Source: Bacteroidales bacterium (GTDB lineage: Bacteria > Bacteroidota > Bacteroidia > Bacteroidales > F082). Taken from it: a DNA stretch of 64,000 bases. Shown piece after piece: positions 16,991 to 25,477 of this stretch. The stretch lies in assembly GCA_017394865.1 (NCBI GenBank), contig JAFPWT010000016.1, forward strand, positions 1 through 64,000. Reading direction: 5' to 3'. Each line of letters begins with the position of its first letter. The stretch's first letter is position 1. A program made the position numbers and the translations under genes. The notes beneath the pieces were generated by a model. It was not told where the DNA came from. It did not search any database and worked only from the letters and a program-made list of their open reading frames with translations.

Positions 16991-17638
16991 ATGGCACTGA
17001 ACAACCTCTTTACCAAAGACAAGCGCGAAAAGCACTTCTTCCCTACCTACATCAAACAGGCTGAGACTGCCTTGGTTGCAGCAAAATACCTGATGGAACT
17101 CGTCAAAAGCGAAGACCCCGAGGAACGCAAATTGCTGACCCGCATGATCAAAAAACAGGAAACCACTGGCGACGAGCTGCTGCGCGAGTTCTACTTTGAG
17201 CTCAACGGTGCCTTCGTCACCCCCTTCGACCGTGAGGACATGAATGCTTTGGCTATGGACCTCGACAAGTTCCTCGACTTCATCAACCACTCGGCCAAGA
17301 CCATCTTGATGTACAATCCCAAGAAGATCGACAAGCAGATCAAGGAGATCATTGAGAACATTCACGAGGATGCCAATATCATGATCGAGATTTTCAGCCT
17401 GCTCGACGACCTCGGGAAGAACCACCAGCAAATCGGCGACCTGTGCCAGAAGGTGACACTGATTGAACATGCCGTCGACGACATCTACGGCGACTACATC
17501 TCCTACCTCTTTGCCAACGAGAAGGACGAGATCGAGCTGCTGAAATACAAGGAGATCGCCCAGGTGATCGAAGACACCACCGACCGCGCCAAGGACGTGA
17601 CTACCTCTGTGAAAAGTCTGATCATAAAAGAATCGTGA
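16991..17638 (+). CDS. DUF47 (PhoU-like) protein, copy 1
   Basis: A 215-residue all-helical cytosolic protein of the DUF47/PhoU-like family, the usual partner of Pit phosphate transporters. Visible family features are the N-terminal F-F-P-T-Y-I-K-Q segment, the acidic E-T-T-G-D-E-L motif (about 56-62) and D-R-E-D-M-N-A-L-A-x-D-x-D (about 78-90), acidic residues that bind metal clusters in PhoU-type folds. Its TGA overlaps the ATG of the pit gene, indicating translational coupling. It probably regulates phosphate import. Confidence 0.88.
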   Translation: MALNNLFTKDKREKHFFPTYIKQAETALVAAKYLMELVKSEDPEERKLLTRMIKKQETTGDELLREFYFELNGAFVTPFDREDMNALAMDLDKFLDFINHSAKTILMYNPKKIDKQIKEIIENIHEDANIMIEIFSLLDDLGKNHQQIGDLCQKVTLIEHAVDDIYGDYISYLFANEKDEIELLKYKEIAQVIEDTTDRAKDVTTSVKSLIIKES

Positions 17639-18705
17639 TGAACTTCCTGACCATAGCCATCATCCTGTCCATCGTCCTGGCCCTCGTCTTCACCTTCCTC
17701 AACGGCATGAACGACGCAGCCAACTCGATCTCGACCATCATTGCCACCAAAGTGATGACGCCACTGCAAGCCATCCTGTGGGCCTCATTCTGGGAGTTCA
17801 CCGCATTCATCATCATTCGGTTAGTATTCAACCAAGAGTTTGCCGTGGGTAATACCATGGCCAACTTCGCAGAACAGCAGGTCATCACCCCATACCTGGT
17901 ACTGTCAGCCCTCGTCGGGGCCGCCATTTGGGTATGGATTTGCACCAAGAACGGCATGCCCATCTCCACCTCGCACGCCTTGATCGGCGGCATCATCGGG
18001 GCGGCATGGTTCGTCAACGGCAGCGGGGTGCTTCACATGAAGCCCATCCTATTGACCCTGGCTTTCATCGTGCTCTCCCCATTGATCGGACTGTTTCTGG
18101 GCTTCTTCCTCGAATGCATCTTCTTGAAGATCTTTAAAAACAGGCCCCGTAAAAAAGTTGACAAGCTCTTCAAGATCTTGCAGCATTTCTCCACAGCAGC
18201 GTTCTGCATCGGCCATGGCTCCAACGACGCGCCCAAGACCATGGGTATCATCGCCGTGCTGATGGCCAGCGTGTTCACCACCCAAGGCGTCGATTCTGGC
18301 ACACAGGACTTCATCCGCAACTTCTACGACGACACCCAGGCTTTCCATATCCCCGACACCCTTGCTGTGATTTGCTACATCATCATGTCGCTAGGTATTT
18401 TAATTGGTGGCAAGAACGTCATCAAGACCATGGGCGGTGGCTTGTCGAAGATCACCCCGATTCGTGGCTTCTCCGCTGAGTTTGCCGGTGCCACCACCCT
18501 CATTGCCACCTCGTTTCTAGGCATCCCGGTGAGCACCACCCACACCATCACAGGCGGCGTCATCGGCGTAGGCCTTACCGACGGCGTGAAGTCAGTGAAA
18601 TGGGTCACTGCAAAACGCATCGTCCTGTCGTGGATCCTCACCATCCCCGTACCCTTGGTCATCAGTGGCCTGCTCAACCTGTTGTTTTACCACCTAACCC
18701 ACTGA
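17638..18705 (+). CDS. Pit-family inorganic phosphate transporter
   Basis: A 355-residue membrane protein of the PiT (PHO-4) family, which imports phosphate with protons or sodium. Both inverted-repeat signatures are present: FLNGMNDAANSISTIIATKV near residue 20 and GHGSNDAPKTMGII near residue 195, each with the GxxNDxxx substrate motif. A second pair, STSHALIGGIIGA and STTHTITGGVIGVG, also fits. About 8-10 membrane helices are visible. The ATG at 17638 overlaps the preceding stop by one base and is preferred to the GTG three bases earlier. It sits between two DUF47 genes. Confidence 0.95.
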   Translation: MNFLTIAIILSIVLALVFTFLNGMNDAANSISTIIATKVMTPLQAILWASFWEFTAFIIIRLVFNQEFAVGNTMANFAEQQVITPYLVLSALVGAAIWVWICTKNGMPISTSHALIGGIIGAAWFVNGSGVLHMKPILLTLAFIVLSPLIGLFLGFFLECIFLKIFKNRPRKKVDKLFKILQHFSTAAFCIGHGSNDAPKTMGIIAVLMASVFTTQGVDSGTQDFIRNFYDDTQAFHIPDTLAVICYIIMSLGILIGGKNVIKTMGGGLSKITPIRGFSAEFAGATTLIATSFLGIPVSTTHTITGGVIGVGLTDGVKSVKWVTAKRIVLSWILTIPVPLVISGLLNLLFYHLTH

Positions 18706-18710
18706 ATGCC

Positions 18711-19364
18711 ATGAGTCTCAATAGCTTTTTCCAGTTTTTTGTCCCCAAGGAGAAGAAGTTCTACCCGCTCTACATCCAGCAGGCAGAATACATCAGCAAG
18801 GCATCGAAACTCCTGCGCAAGATGATCACCGAGACCGACCTCCAGCAGCTTGAGAACCTGAAAAAAGAGATCAAAGCCTGTGAGACGGGAGGCGACGAGG
18901 TGCTACGTATCTTCTACAGCCAGCTGTTCAGTACGGTTTTGACCCCCTTCGAACGCGAGGACGTGCATGAACTGGCCGAGATGATGGACACTTTCCTCGA
19001 CCGCATCGACGACTCAGCCAACATCATCCTCACCCGACGCTTCACCGACATCGACGAGGATCTCACCACCATGACCGACAACATCATGTTCGCCGCCGAG
19101 AGCCTCAACACCATCATAAAAAACCTAGAATTCACCGACAACCCCGGCAAGCAAAAAGAAATCGGCCGACTCTGCCACGAAATCAAGTCCATCGAAAACG
19201 AAAACGACGAACTGTACGGCAACTTCATCAGCAAGCTGTTCACCCAGAACTACAGTCTTACCGAGATCGTCAAACGAAAAGACCTGGTGCAAGTGCTTGA
19301 AAACACTACCAACTCCGTGAAATACATCTCCGACGAAATAAGAATCATATTAAGCAAACTATAA
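18711..19364 (+). CDS. DUF47 (PhoU-like) protein, copy 2
   Basis: A 217-residue second DUF47 protein, a diverged paralogue of the one upstream of pit. It shares the F-Y-P-L-Y-I-Q-Q opening, E-T-G-G-D-E and FEREDVHELAEMMDTFLDRIDD segments. The start is the ATG at 18711, 5 bases after the pit stop; an out-of-frame ATG lies at 18706. Two DUF47 partners for one Pit transporter suggest a heteromeric regulator or one specific to each state, which is inference. Confidence 0.88.
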   Translation: MSLNSFFQFFVPKEKKFYPLYIQQAEYISKASKLLRKMITETDLQQLENLKKEIKACETGGDEVLRIFYSQLFSTVLTPFEREDVHELAEMMDTFLDRIDDSANIILTRRFTDIDEDLTTMTDNIMFAAESLNTIIKNLEFTDNPGKQKEIGRLCHEIKSIENENDELYGNFISKLFTQNYSLTEIVKRKDLVQVLENTTNSVKYISDEIRIILSKL

Positions 19365-19365
19365 C

Positions 19366-20559
19366 ATGAAACAGTACATCAACAGCCTATTAGACAACGA
19401 CCTATACACCTTTAGCGTGTGTTATGCCTACCTGCAGAAGTTCCCACGCGCCATGGGGCAGTATACTTTTGTGGATCGAAACAATACCGTATATCCCAAG
19501 GGCTTCGCCGAGAAGCTCCGCGAGCAGTTCGACCTCTATGCCAACATCCGAATAACCGACGAGGAAGTGCGTTTCATGAAACGCAAATGCTATTATTTCC
19601 CGCTGTGGTTTTTCACCTTCCTGAAGGGTTTCCACATGCGCCCCTCCGAAGTCGAAGTGAGCCAAGACGAAGAAGGCCATCTCCATATCCAAGTGACGGG
19701 ACTGCTGTGGCGCACCGTATTCTGGGAGATGCCCATTCTGGCTACTGTTTCAGAGCTCTCACACGAACTGAAAGGCGAGTTCGAGCATTACGATGCCGAG
19801 AAGGAGTATAAAAAATCCTATGACAAGGCAGTACGTCTCATCGGCAATGGCGTCAAGTTCAGCGATTTCGGCACCCGTCGCCGTTTCTCGTTCGAGCATC
19901 AGGATTTGGTGATCCGTTCGTTCATCGAGGCACAGAAACAATTCACCAAGACCTGTTTTGTGGGTACTTCCAATGTATTGCTGGCTATGAAGTACGACCT
20001 CACCCCTATCGGCACCATGAGTCACCAGTTTATCGAGACCTGCTCGCTTTATGGCTACAACGAGGCCAACTACTTGGCCATGGACTATTGGCAGGAAGTG
20101 TATGCCGGAAGCTTGGGTGTGTTCCTCTATGATACATACACTCGCAAGGCCTTCTTCCAAAACTTCACCACGCTGCACGCCAAGCTATTCGACGGATTGC
20201 GTGTCGACAGCGGCGACAATATCGAAGCTCTGGAAGAGATTATTTTGAAGTACAAAGAGCTCGGCATCGATCCGGCCCAGAAGTCTATCATCTTCAGCAA
20301 CGGCTTGAATGTTGACGAGGCTATCGCCATCCACGAGGCCGTGGCAGGCCGCATGATGGATTCCTATGGCATCGGCACTCACCTCACCTGCGATGTCGAC
20401 AACGTGAAGGCCATGAACATCGTGGTGAAGCTCACCGCTGCCAAGATTACCGAAAAACGTACTTGGAAGAAGGTGGTCAAGCTCTCGGACGATCATGGCA
20501 AATACACGGGAGATCCTCAAGAAATCGAGATCTGCAAGAAAACATTGGAGATCGAGTAA
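19366..20559 (+). CDS. pncB: Nicotinate phosphoribosyltransferase
   Basis: A 397-residue cytosolic enzyme that joins nicotinate to PRPP to make nicotinate mononucleotide in the Preiss-Handler NAD salvage pathway. Motifs typical of PncB are the N-terminal SLLDNDLYTFSVCYAYLQKFP, the FGTRRRFSFEHQ segment, GTSNVLLAMKYDLTPIGTMSHQF, and the late DSGDNIEALE and FSNGLNVDEA phosphate-binding loops. It begins one base after the DUF47 gene, so it probably shares its mRNA. Its stop codon directly abuts that of the convergent L,D-transpeptidase with no space for a terminator. Confidence 0.95.
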   Translation: MKQYINSLLDNDLYTFSVCYAYLQKFPRAMGQYTFVDRNNTVYPKGFAEKLREQFDLYANIRITDEEVRFMKRKCYYFPLWFFTFLKGFHMRPSEVEVSQDEEGHLHIQVTGLLWRTVFWEMPILATVSELSHELKGEFEHYDAEKEYKKSYDKAVRLIGNGVKFSDFGTRRRFSFEHQDLVIRSFIEAQKQFTKTCFVGTSNVLLAMKYDLTPIGTMSHQFIETCSLYGYNEANYLAMDYWQEVYAGSLGVFLYDTYTRKAFFQNFTTLHAKLFDGLRVDSGDNIEALEEIILKYKELGIDPAQKSIIFSNGLNVDEAIAIHEAVAGRMMDSYGIGTHLTCDVDNVKAMNIVVKLTAAKITEKRTWKKVVKLSDDHGKYTGDPQEIEICKKTLEIE

Positions 20560-21363
20560 TTACTGGAAGTCAGTACCCTCTATTTGGAATATCATACCAT
20601 CCTCGAGCGACCCCATCACAATCTTGGGGTGCTTATCTGCGTCGATCCATTCGAAAAGGCTCAACACATCTTCCTTCTTGAGCGACACACATCCTGCAGT
20701 GGGCCCGCAAGGCCTTGACCATACATGAAGGAAAATGGCACTCCCTTTCCCCGGTATACGTTCCTCCACATTGTAATTAATGACCATGACATAGTCATAC
20801 AAGGCATCTTTGCTTCTGTATAGCTTCTCCCCTTTTCTAGGATGAGCCGCGTTTTGCTCAACATAGGTATTATACAAGGTATCCTTGACATCATCGATCC
20901 ATACGGTCTTCTTGGTGATTTCAATCTTCTCAAGTTTGGCCTCGAAATCGGAAAATTTGCTGAAATAATGCGTGATTGAATAGATACCTGTTGGCGACTT
21001 CCCATCACCTTCTACCTTTTTGCCATAAGGAGCAAATCCTTTTTTCCCAATACCGGCAGGGAAACAGAGGCTGTCGACCTCAGTCCATACGCTGTCATGC
21101 AACTCGTAAGCATGAAGCTCTGAAGCCACCGATGAAGCCTTATTGTTGAACACTACCAGCAGCTGCTCACTATCACCAAGCCATTGACTGTATTGGGTGG
21201 TTATGGAATCGATGAATGTGGCAGGAACTGTATCCATCTGGGACACAGTATCTGTCTGGACAATAGTATCCGTTTTGACGACAGTATCCGTTTCAACTAT
21301 AATATTCCCCGAACAAGCCGACAGCAACTGGGTTAGAATGGCGGCCATATATAATGCTTTCAT
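20560..21363 (-). CDS. L,D-transpeptidase (YkuD family), lipoprotein
   Basis: A 267-residue exported enzyme with lipobox C17 (QLLSAC). A T/V/D-rich segment (VKTDTIVQTDTVSQMDTV, residues 28-45) forms a short flexible stalk. The YkuD catalytic domain covers about 100-250, with GDGKSPTGIYSI and the active-site region HVWSRPCGPTAGCVSL, where the final Cys is the nucleophile. Such enzymes make 3-3 peptidoglycan cross-links or attach proteins, or act as carboxypeptidases. It is the last gene of the kinase cluster, 9 bases after kinase 1, and so a plausible output or target of envelope signalling there. Confidence 0.88.
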   Translation of the reverse strand: MKALYMAAILTQLLSACSGNIIVETDTVVKTDTIVQTDTVSQMDTVPATFIDSITTQYSQWLGDSEQLLVVFNNKASSVASELHAYELHDSVWTEVDSLCFPAGIGKKGFAPYGKKVEGDGKSPTGIYSITHYFSKFSDFEAKLEKIEITKKTVWIDDVKDTLYNTYVEQNAAHPRKGEKLYRSKDALYDYVMVINYNVEERIPGKGSAIFLHVWSRPCGPTAGCVSLKKEDVLSLFEWIDADKHPKIVMGSLEDGMIFQIEGTDFQ

Positions 21364-21372
21364 AAGCTACTA

Positions 21373-23115
21373 TTATTTATTTTTTACAAGACGGACTGCG
21401 AAGCCGTGTTTTCTTGGACTATCGTCTTTGACCTTGATTTTTGAGTCAGAAAAGTCAACATTATAAGCTCTATCATTACGAAGAGAAGTAGAAGACCAAT
21501 AGTCGCCATCACTGTGCCAATTATATAATCCGAGACCTGTACGACGACCCGCAGTAGGAAGGAACACCGCACCGGCATCTTCCATACGATGCCAGTCAGC
21601 ACTGGTGTATGAATTTGCCGAATAACAATTTGATGCCGACAGGTAACATCCCGATGGCATGACAAACTGGTCGGGAAGAATAACAACACCCGCAACACCG
21701 TTCACATAGGCACCACCGTGTTTTGAACTGGCGTTAGCCCTAGAATTGAACAAATAATTCCATTCGTCTATAGTCAGCGTACGCCATGAATCATACCTAT
21801 CATAATACCAGCCCCAATCACTGAACGAGGAATAATCCGCATTGTTTACCGAGCTCTGGTAAGGTGCATTCCCTGTACCCCAACAGAACAAATCAATCCA
21901 GCCGCTATAGGTGGATGATATCTTGGTGTTGCTGTTACCCATAGTCTCCCATTGGTTACTGGCAAAGCGCCAACTGTTCGACGAAGGCTGATACTGCAGG
22001 TTTCCCTTCGAGAAATAGACTTGCTTTGACGAGCTTACTGAGAACAGGCCATTAATAGCTCCATTGGGAGCATAGGACTTTGGCTCGGTTGAAACAGAAG
22101 GTTGGGTCGTCACCTGCTCTTTAGGTTTCTCGGTTCTATTAATATCAACTGAGCTTCCCGAAGTCGTATTCCCCTGAGTAATCGACGGATTCGGTGTTGT
22201 CGAAGGCTTCAGAAGGAGAACCAAAATCACAATAAAGGCGATCATCATGGTCAGCGCTCCGGCGCCGATGCCGATCCAAAGTCCAACTTTCTTTTTGGGA
22301 CTAGAAGGTTGTGGCGGTGCCACATGCGGCGGCGCCACATTCTCAAAATATCTCAAGGCAGGCCGATGGTCAGCGGCCTTGTTCAGATAAGGCGTCAAGA
22401 AATTACGCCACGCAGTGGGTATTCCGTCCAAATCCAATGGTTTGGAAAGGATGCTCAGCTGGATGTCGAAGGCACTGCTGACGGTGTCATCGTAGGGCTT
22501 CCTTCCCGACAGCAGATGCACGAAGGTCACGGCCAGCGAATACAGGTCGGTGCGGTAGTCCACGCCTTTCGTGCTCTTCACCTGTTCGGGGCTCATATAC
22601 ATTAGCGTTCCCATCACCGTCCCCGTCTGCGTCAGCGAGGCATTTTCCGCCATTTTGGCGATGCCGAAGTCGAGCAATTTGACATTCCCATCCTTACCGA
22701 TAAAGATATTGGACGGCTTGATATCGCGGTGCACAATGCCTTGAGCATGGGTGTAGTTAAGGGCATCCACGATCTGATTCCACCAGCGACGCAGTTCTTC
22801 ATCGGTGAAACGTCTGCCCTGTCGCATCATCTCGTCAAGGTCTTCTCCTTCGAGGTACTCCATGATGATACAGTGGCGGTTTCCAATATAACCATAGCCC
22901 TGCACCTGACGGATGTTGGGGTGGTTAAGCCTGACCATGACGAGAGCCTCATTATGAAAGCGCTCAACGACTTGTTCGTTTTGCATCATGTTTTCATAGA
23001 GGATCTTCACCGCGGCGGGCATCCCAATCCCATTCTCGGCATACCATACCTCCGCCATGCCTCCCTTACCCAGAAGGTACTTCAGCTCATATCCGTTAAC
23101 TATTGTTCCTTGCAT
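21373..23115 (-). CDS. Transmembrane Ser/Thr protein kinase 1, paralogous-domain-type sensor
   Basis: A 580-residue Hanks-type (eukaryote-like) kinase. The catalytic domain spans 1-260: glycine loop GKGGMAEV, ATP Lys K37 (AAVKIL), HRDIKPSN at 129-136, DFG at 149-151 and SPE at 175-177, all intact. One membrane helix (278-302) follows a proline-rich linker. The extracytoplasmic part has a T/S/P-rich stalk (303-350) and a ~230-residue domain rich in W, Y, S and G that starts GLFSVSSSKQVYFSKGNLQY and ends HGFAVRLVK. This resembles repeated surface modules of Bacteroidetes and Fibrobacter and is probably the sensor. It is 17 bases after kinase 2. Confidence 0.9.
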   Translation of the reverse strand: MQGTIVNGYELKYLLGKGGMAEVWYAENGIGMPAAVKILYENMMQNEQVVERFHNEALVMVRLNHPNIRQVQGYGYIGNRHCIIMEYLEGEDLDEMMRQGRRFTDEELRRWWNQIVDALNYTHAQGIVHRDIKPSNIFIGKDGNVKLLDFGIAKMAENASLTQTGTVMGTLMYMSPEQVKSTKGVDYRTDLYSLAVTFVHLLSGRKPYDDTVSSAFDIQLSILSKPLDLDGIPTAWRNFLTPYLNKAADHRPALRYFENVAPPHVAPPQPSSPKKKVGLWIGIGAGALTMMIAFIVILVLLLKPSTTPNPSITQGNTTSGSSVDINRTEKPKEQVTTQPSVSTEPKSYAPNGAINGLFSVSSSKQVYFSKGNLQYQPSSNSWRFASNQWETMGNSNTKISSTYSGWIDLFCWGTGNAPYQSSVNNADYSSFSDWGWYYDRYDSWRTLTIDEWNYLFNSRANASSKHGGAYVNGVAGVVILPDQFVMPSGCYLSASNCYSANSYTSADWHRMEDAGAVFLPTAGRRTGLGLYNWHSDGDYWSSTSLRNDRAYNVDFSDSKIKVKDDSPRKHGFAVRLVKNK

Positions 23116-23132
23116 TTTTTATTTGTTTTTTA

Positions 23133-24737
23133 TCATCTATCCATTACCAAACGTAGGCCATAAGTAGTCTCACGACATGCACTTGAGACAGTATGACGCC
23201 CCGTTACATAACATAATGATTCGTTTGAGTACCAACTTCCGCCGCGAGTTACACCTGATTCTTGGCACCATTCAAACACATTCCCACTCATATCATAAAG
23301 GCCCAACTCGTTTGGCATTTTGCTTTTTACAGGATGACACGATTCACCGCTATTGTCGGCGTACCAAGCCACACTTCTTAGATAATCACTGCCAGCATAT
23401 AGATATCCTTCCCCGTATTCTCCTCCCCGTGCAGCATACTCCCACTCAGCTTCAGTCGGCAAACGGAATCTTTTTCCCGTTAGATAGTTCAATTCATAGA
23501 TAAAGTCCAAGCAATCGTCCTGGTTAATATAATACATAGGATAATTGTAGCCTTCGCCCCGCATTTCTCCATTTGGTTTGCGTTCGTCATGTTGCTGACG
23601 GAGCGTCTTCCCCATTACAGCTGCCCACAAGGCCTGGGTCACCTCCGTCTCACTCATATAAAACGAATTGGAATTACCGCGTTCCACGGGTTTCATCACA
23701 AAGCTTACGCCATTAGCTGTAATGGTAATATCTTTCATAGGAGACGCTTGTTGCGTGAAATCATCCACAGGCACTTGCACGGCATTTTGCGGCATGTCAT
23801 ACGTCTGTGTGTAGTCTGGTTTTTGGGATTTTACAGCTTGGAACAAAACGACAGCCAAGACGATCAAAATCGTTACAAACAGACCCACGCCAAGGCCAAT
23901 CCAAAGCCCTATTCTACTCCCAGATCCATTGGGCGTCGGCATACGCCACGAAGCCGCATTACCATCAAAATACCGCAAGGCGGGACGTTGAAATGGTTCT
24001 TTATTTAGATAGGGAGCCAGAAAAACGCGCCAGGCAACAGGTACCCTACTGAGATCCAGAGGTTCATTCAAGATGCTCATCTGGATTTCAATGGGACTGT
24101 TTGCATTATCGTTATACGGATTTCTGCCCGTTAGCAGATGTACGAAGGTCACAGCCAGTGAATACAGGTCGGTGCGATAGTCTACTCTTTTCGTGCTTCT
24201 CACCTGCTCGGGGCTCATATACATTGGCGTTCCCATCACCGCACCCGTATGCGTCAGTAACGAGTTCTCCGACGTCTTGGCAATACCGAAATCGAGCAAC
24301 TTGACATTCCCCTCAGTGTCGACAAAAATGTTCGAGGGCTTGATGTCACGATGAACTACACCTTGAGCATGAGTATAGTTAAGGGCATCTACGATCTGAT
24401 TCCACCAACGACGCAGTTCTGCATCGGAAAAACGTCTACCTTGCTGTATCATATCACCAAGGTCATCTCCTTCGAGGTATTCCATGACGATACAGTGGCG
24501 GTTACCTAAATAACCATAGCTGTATACTTGGCGGATATTGGGATGGTTGAGCTTAACCATAACAAGGGCCTCGTTATGAAAACGTTCTACGATTTGCTCG
24601 TTGTAAACCCATTTTTCATGAAGTATTTTTACAGCGGCAGATTTACCTATCTCGTTCTCGGCATACCACACCGAAGCCATGCCCCCTTCTCCAAGAAGAT
24701 ACTTAAGTCGAAAGCCGTTAACAATTGCCCCTTGCAT
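23133..24737 (-). CDS. Transmembrane Ser/Thr protein kinase 2 with SUMF1/FGE-like sensor
   Basis: A 534-residue Hanks-type kinase closely similar to kinase 1 over residues 1-258 (K37, HRDIKPSN 129-136, DFG 149-151, SPE 175-177). One membrane helix spans 275-300. The extracytoplasmic domain (about 335-534) has the formylglycine-generating-enzyme (SUMF1/FGE) fold: MSETEVTQALWAAVMG, RLPTEAEWEYAARGG, LGLYDMSGNVFEWC, RGGSWYS and the closing YGLRLVMD. In signalling proteins this fold commonly serves as a binding module rather than an enzyme; the paired catalytic cysteines of true FGE are not evident. It is 14 bases after the CsgG/LpoB-like gene. Confidence 0.92.
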   Translation of the reverse strand: MQGAIVNGFRLKYLLGEGGMASVWYAENEIGKSAAVKILHEKWVYNEQIVERFHNEALVMVKLNHPNIRQVYSYGYLGNRHCIVMEYLEGDDLGDMIQQGRRFSDAELRRWWNQIVDALNYTHAQGVVHRDIKPSNIFVDTEGNVKLLDFGIAKTSENSLLTHTGAVMGTPMYMSPEQVRSTKRVDYRTDLYSLAVTFVHLLTGRNPYNDNANSPIEIQMSILNEPLDLSRVPVAWRVFLAPYLNKEPFQRPALRYFDGNAASWRMPTPNGSGSRIGLWIGLGVGLFVTILIVLAVVLFQAVKSQKPDYTQTYDMPQNAVQVPVDDFTQQASPMKDITITANGVSFVMKPVERGNSNSFYMSETEVTQALWAAVMGKTLRQQHDERKPNGEMRGEGYNYPMYYINQDDCLDFIYELNYLTGKRFRLPTEAEWEYAARGGEYGEGYLYAGSDYLRSVAWYADNSGESCHPVKSKMPNELGLYDMSGNVFEWCQESGVTRGGSWYSNESLCYVTGRHTVSSACRETTYGLRLVMDR

Positions 24738-24751
24738 ATATTCAAATCATC

Positions 24752-25444
24752 TTAGTAAACGATCAGTTCCTGAACCAAATCTTGGCAGATTTGGAATAGA
24801 TTGGCGTAGGTGTCGCCTTCCAGCCTGCCATATTGCGTCGCAGAACTTATATATTCCCCTGTTTTGATATCAATCAAATAAGCTTCAAGATAGAACTCAA
24901 CATCGCTTTTCGTCAACGTGGTAACGCAAATGTAGTCAGCGCCAGACATCTCGCCAACTCTTTTTCTCTGTAAATCAGTTAACACACCTGACGCTTGGAA
25001 GTTATATTCTTTCACCAACTGGTCGATGTCAGCTCGTGTGAACGCCTGGTAACCCTTTTGATTACACATAGCCTTTCGCATCTCACCTCGCACCATGTTG
25101 AGCTCTATCAATTTGACATCGGCCGTTTTATCCCCATTTAATGTTTCCAATAACACCACTTGCTTAGTCATCGCTTTCTCCGTTTGTTCTGCTCTCCTAG
25201 TTTCCTCTGCTCTTTTTTGATCGGCGATCTGTTTTTGACATTCTTTTATTTTTTTCGAAACATCTTTATAGCCATTACAGCTCTGCTCCATGTATTGAAA
25301 AGTTTTCAAAGCCCCTTCCCAGTCTTGCTGATTGTAATACTGCATTGCAGTATTGTAAAGAACAGCGCAACGATTGTCCTGTGCAAATAAATTTGTAGCG
25401 ATAAAGATCGCTGCAACTAAAAGGAGTATTCTTTTGATTTTCAT
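24752..25444 (-). CDS. Exported TPR / CsgG-LpoB-like protein in the kinase cluster
   Basis: A 230-residue protein with a signal peptide cleaved after FAQ (residue ~22). Residues 25-75 form a TPR-like helical pair with aromatic residues (YNTAMQYYNQQDWEGALKTF). A charged coiled coil (~75-100) follows, then a domain with FTRADIDQLVKEYNFQ, SGVLTDLQRKRVGEMSGADYI and TLTKSDVEFYLEAYLIDIKTGE. The last part matches the layout of CsgG/LpoB-type periplasmic proteins, where the typical line is RxDxxxLxxExxxQxSGxxxxxxxxxxGxxxGADxxxxG. It lacks a lipobox. Position between kinases 3 and 2 suggests it belongs to the same signalling unit. Confidence 0.75.
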   Translation of the reverse strand: MKIKRILLLVAAIFIATNLFAQDNRCAVLYNTAMQYYNQQDWEGALKTFQYMEQSCNGYKDVSKKIKECQKQIADQKRAEETRRAEQTEKAMTKQVVLLETLNGDKTADVKLIELNMVRGEMRKAMCNQKGYQAFTRADIDQLVKEYNFQASGVLTDLQRKRVGEMSGADYICVTTLTKSDVEFYLEAYLIDIKTGEYISSATQYGRLEGDTYANLFQICQDLVQELIVY

Positions 25445-25477
25445 TTTTGTTGGTTTTATTATTGTTAAAATGAGACG

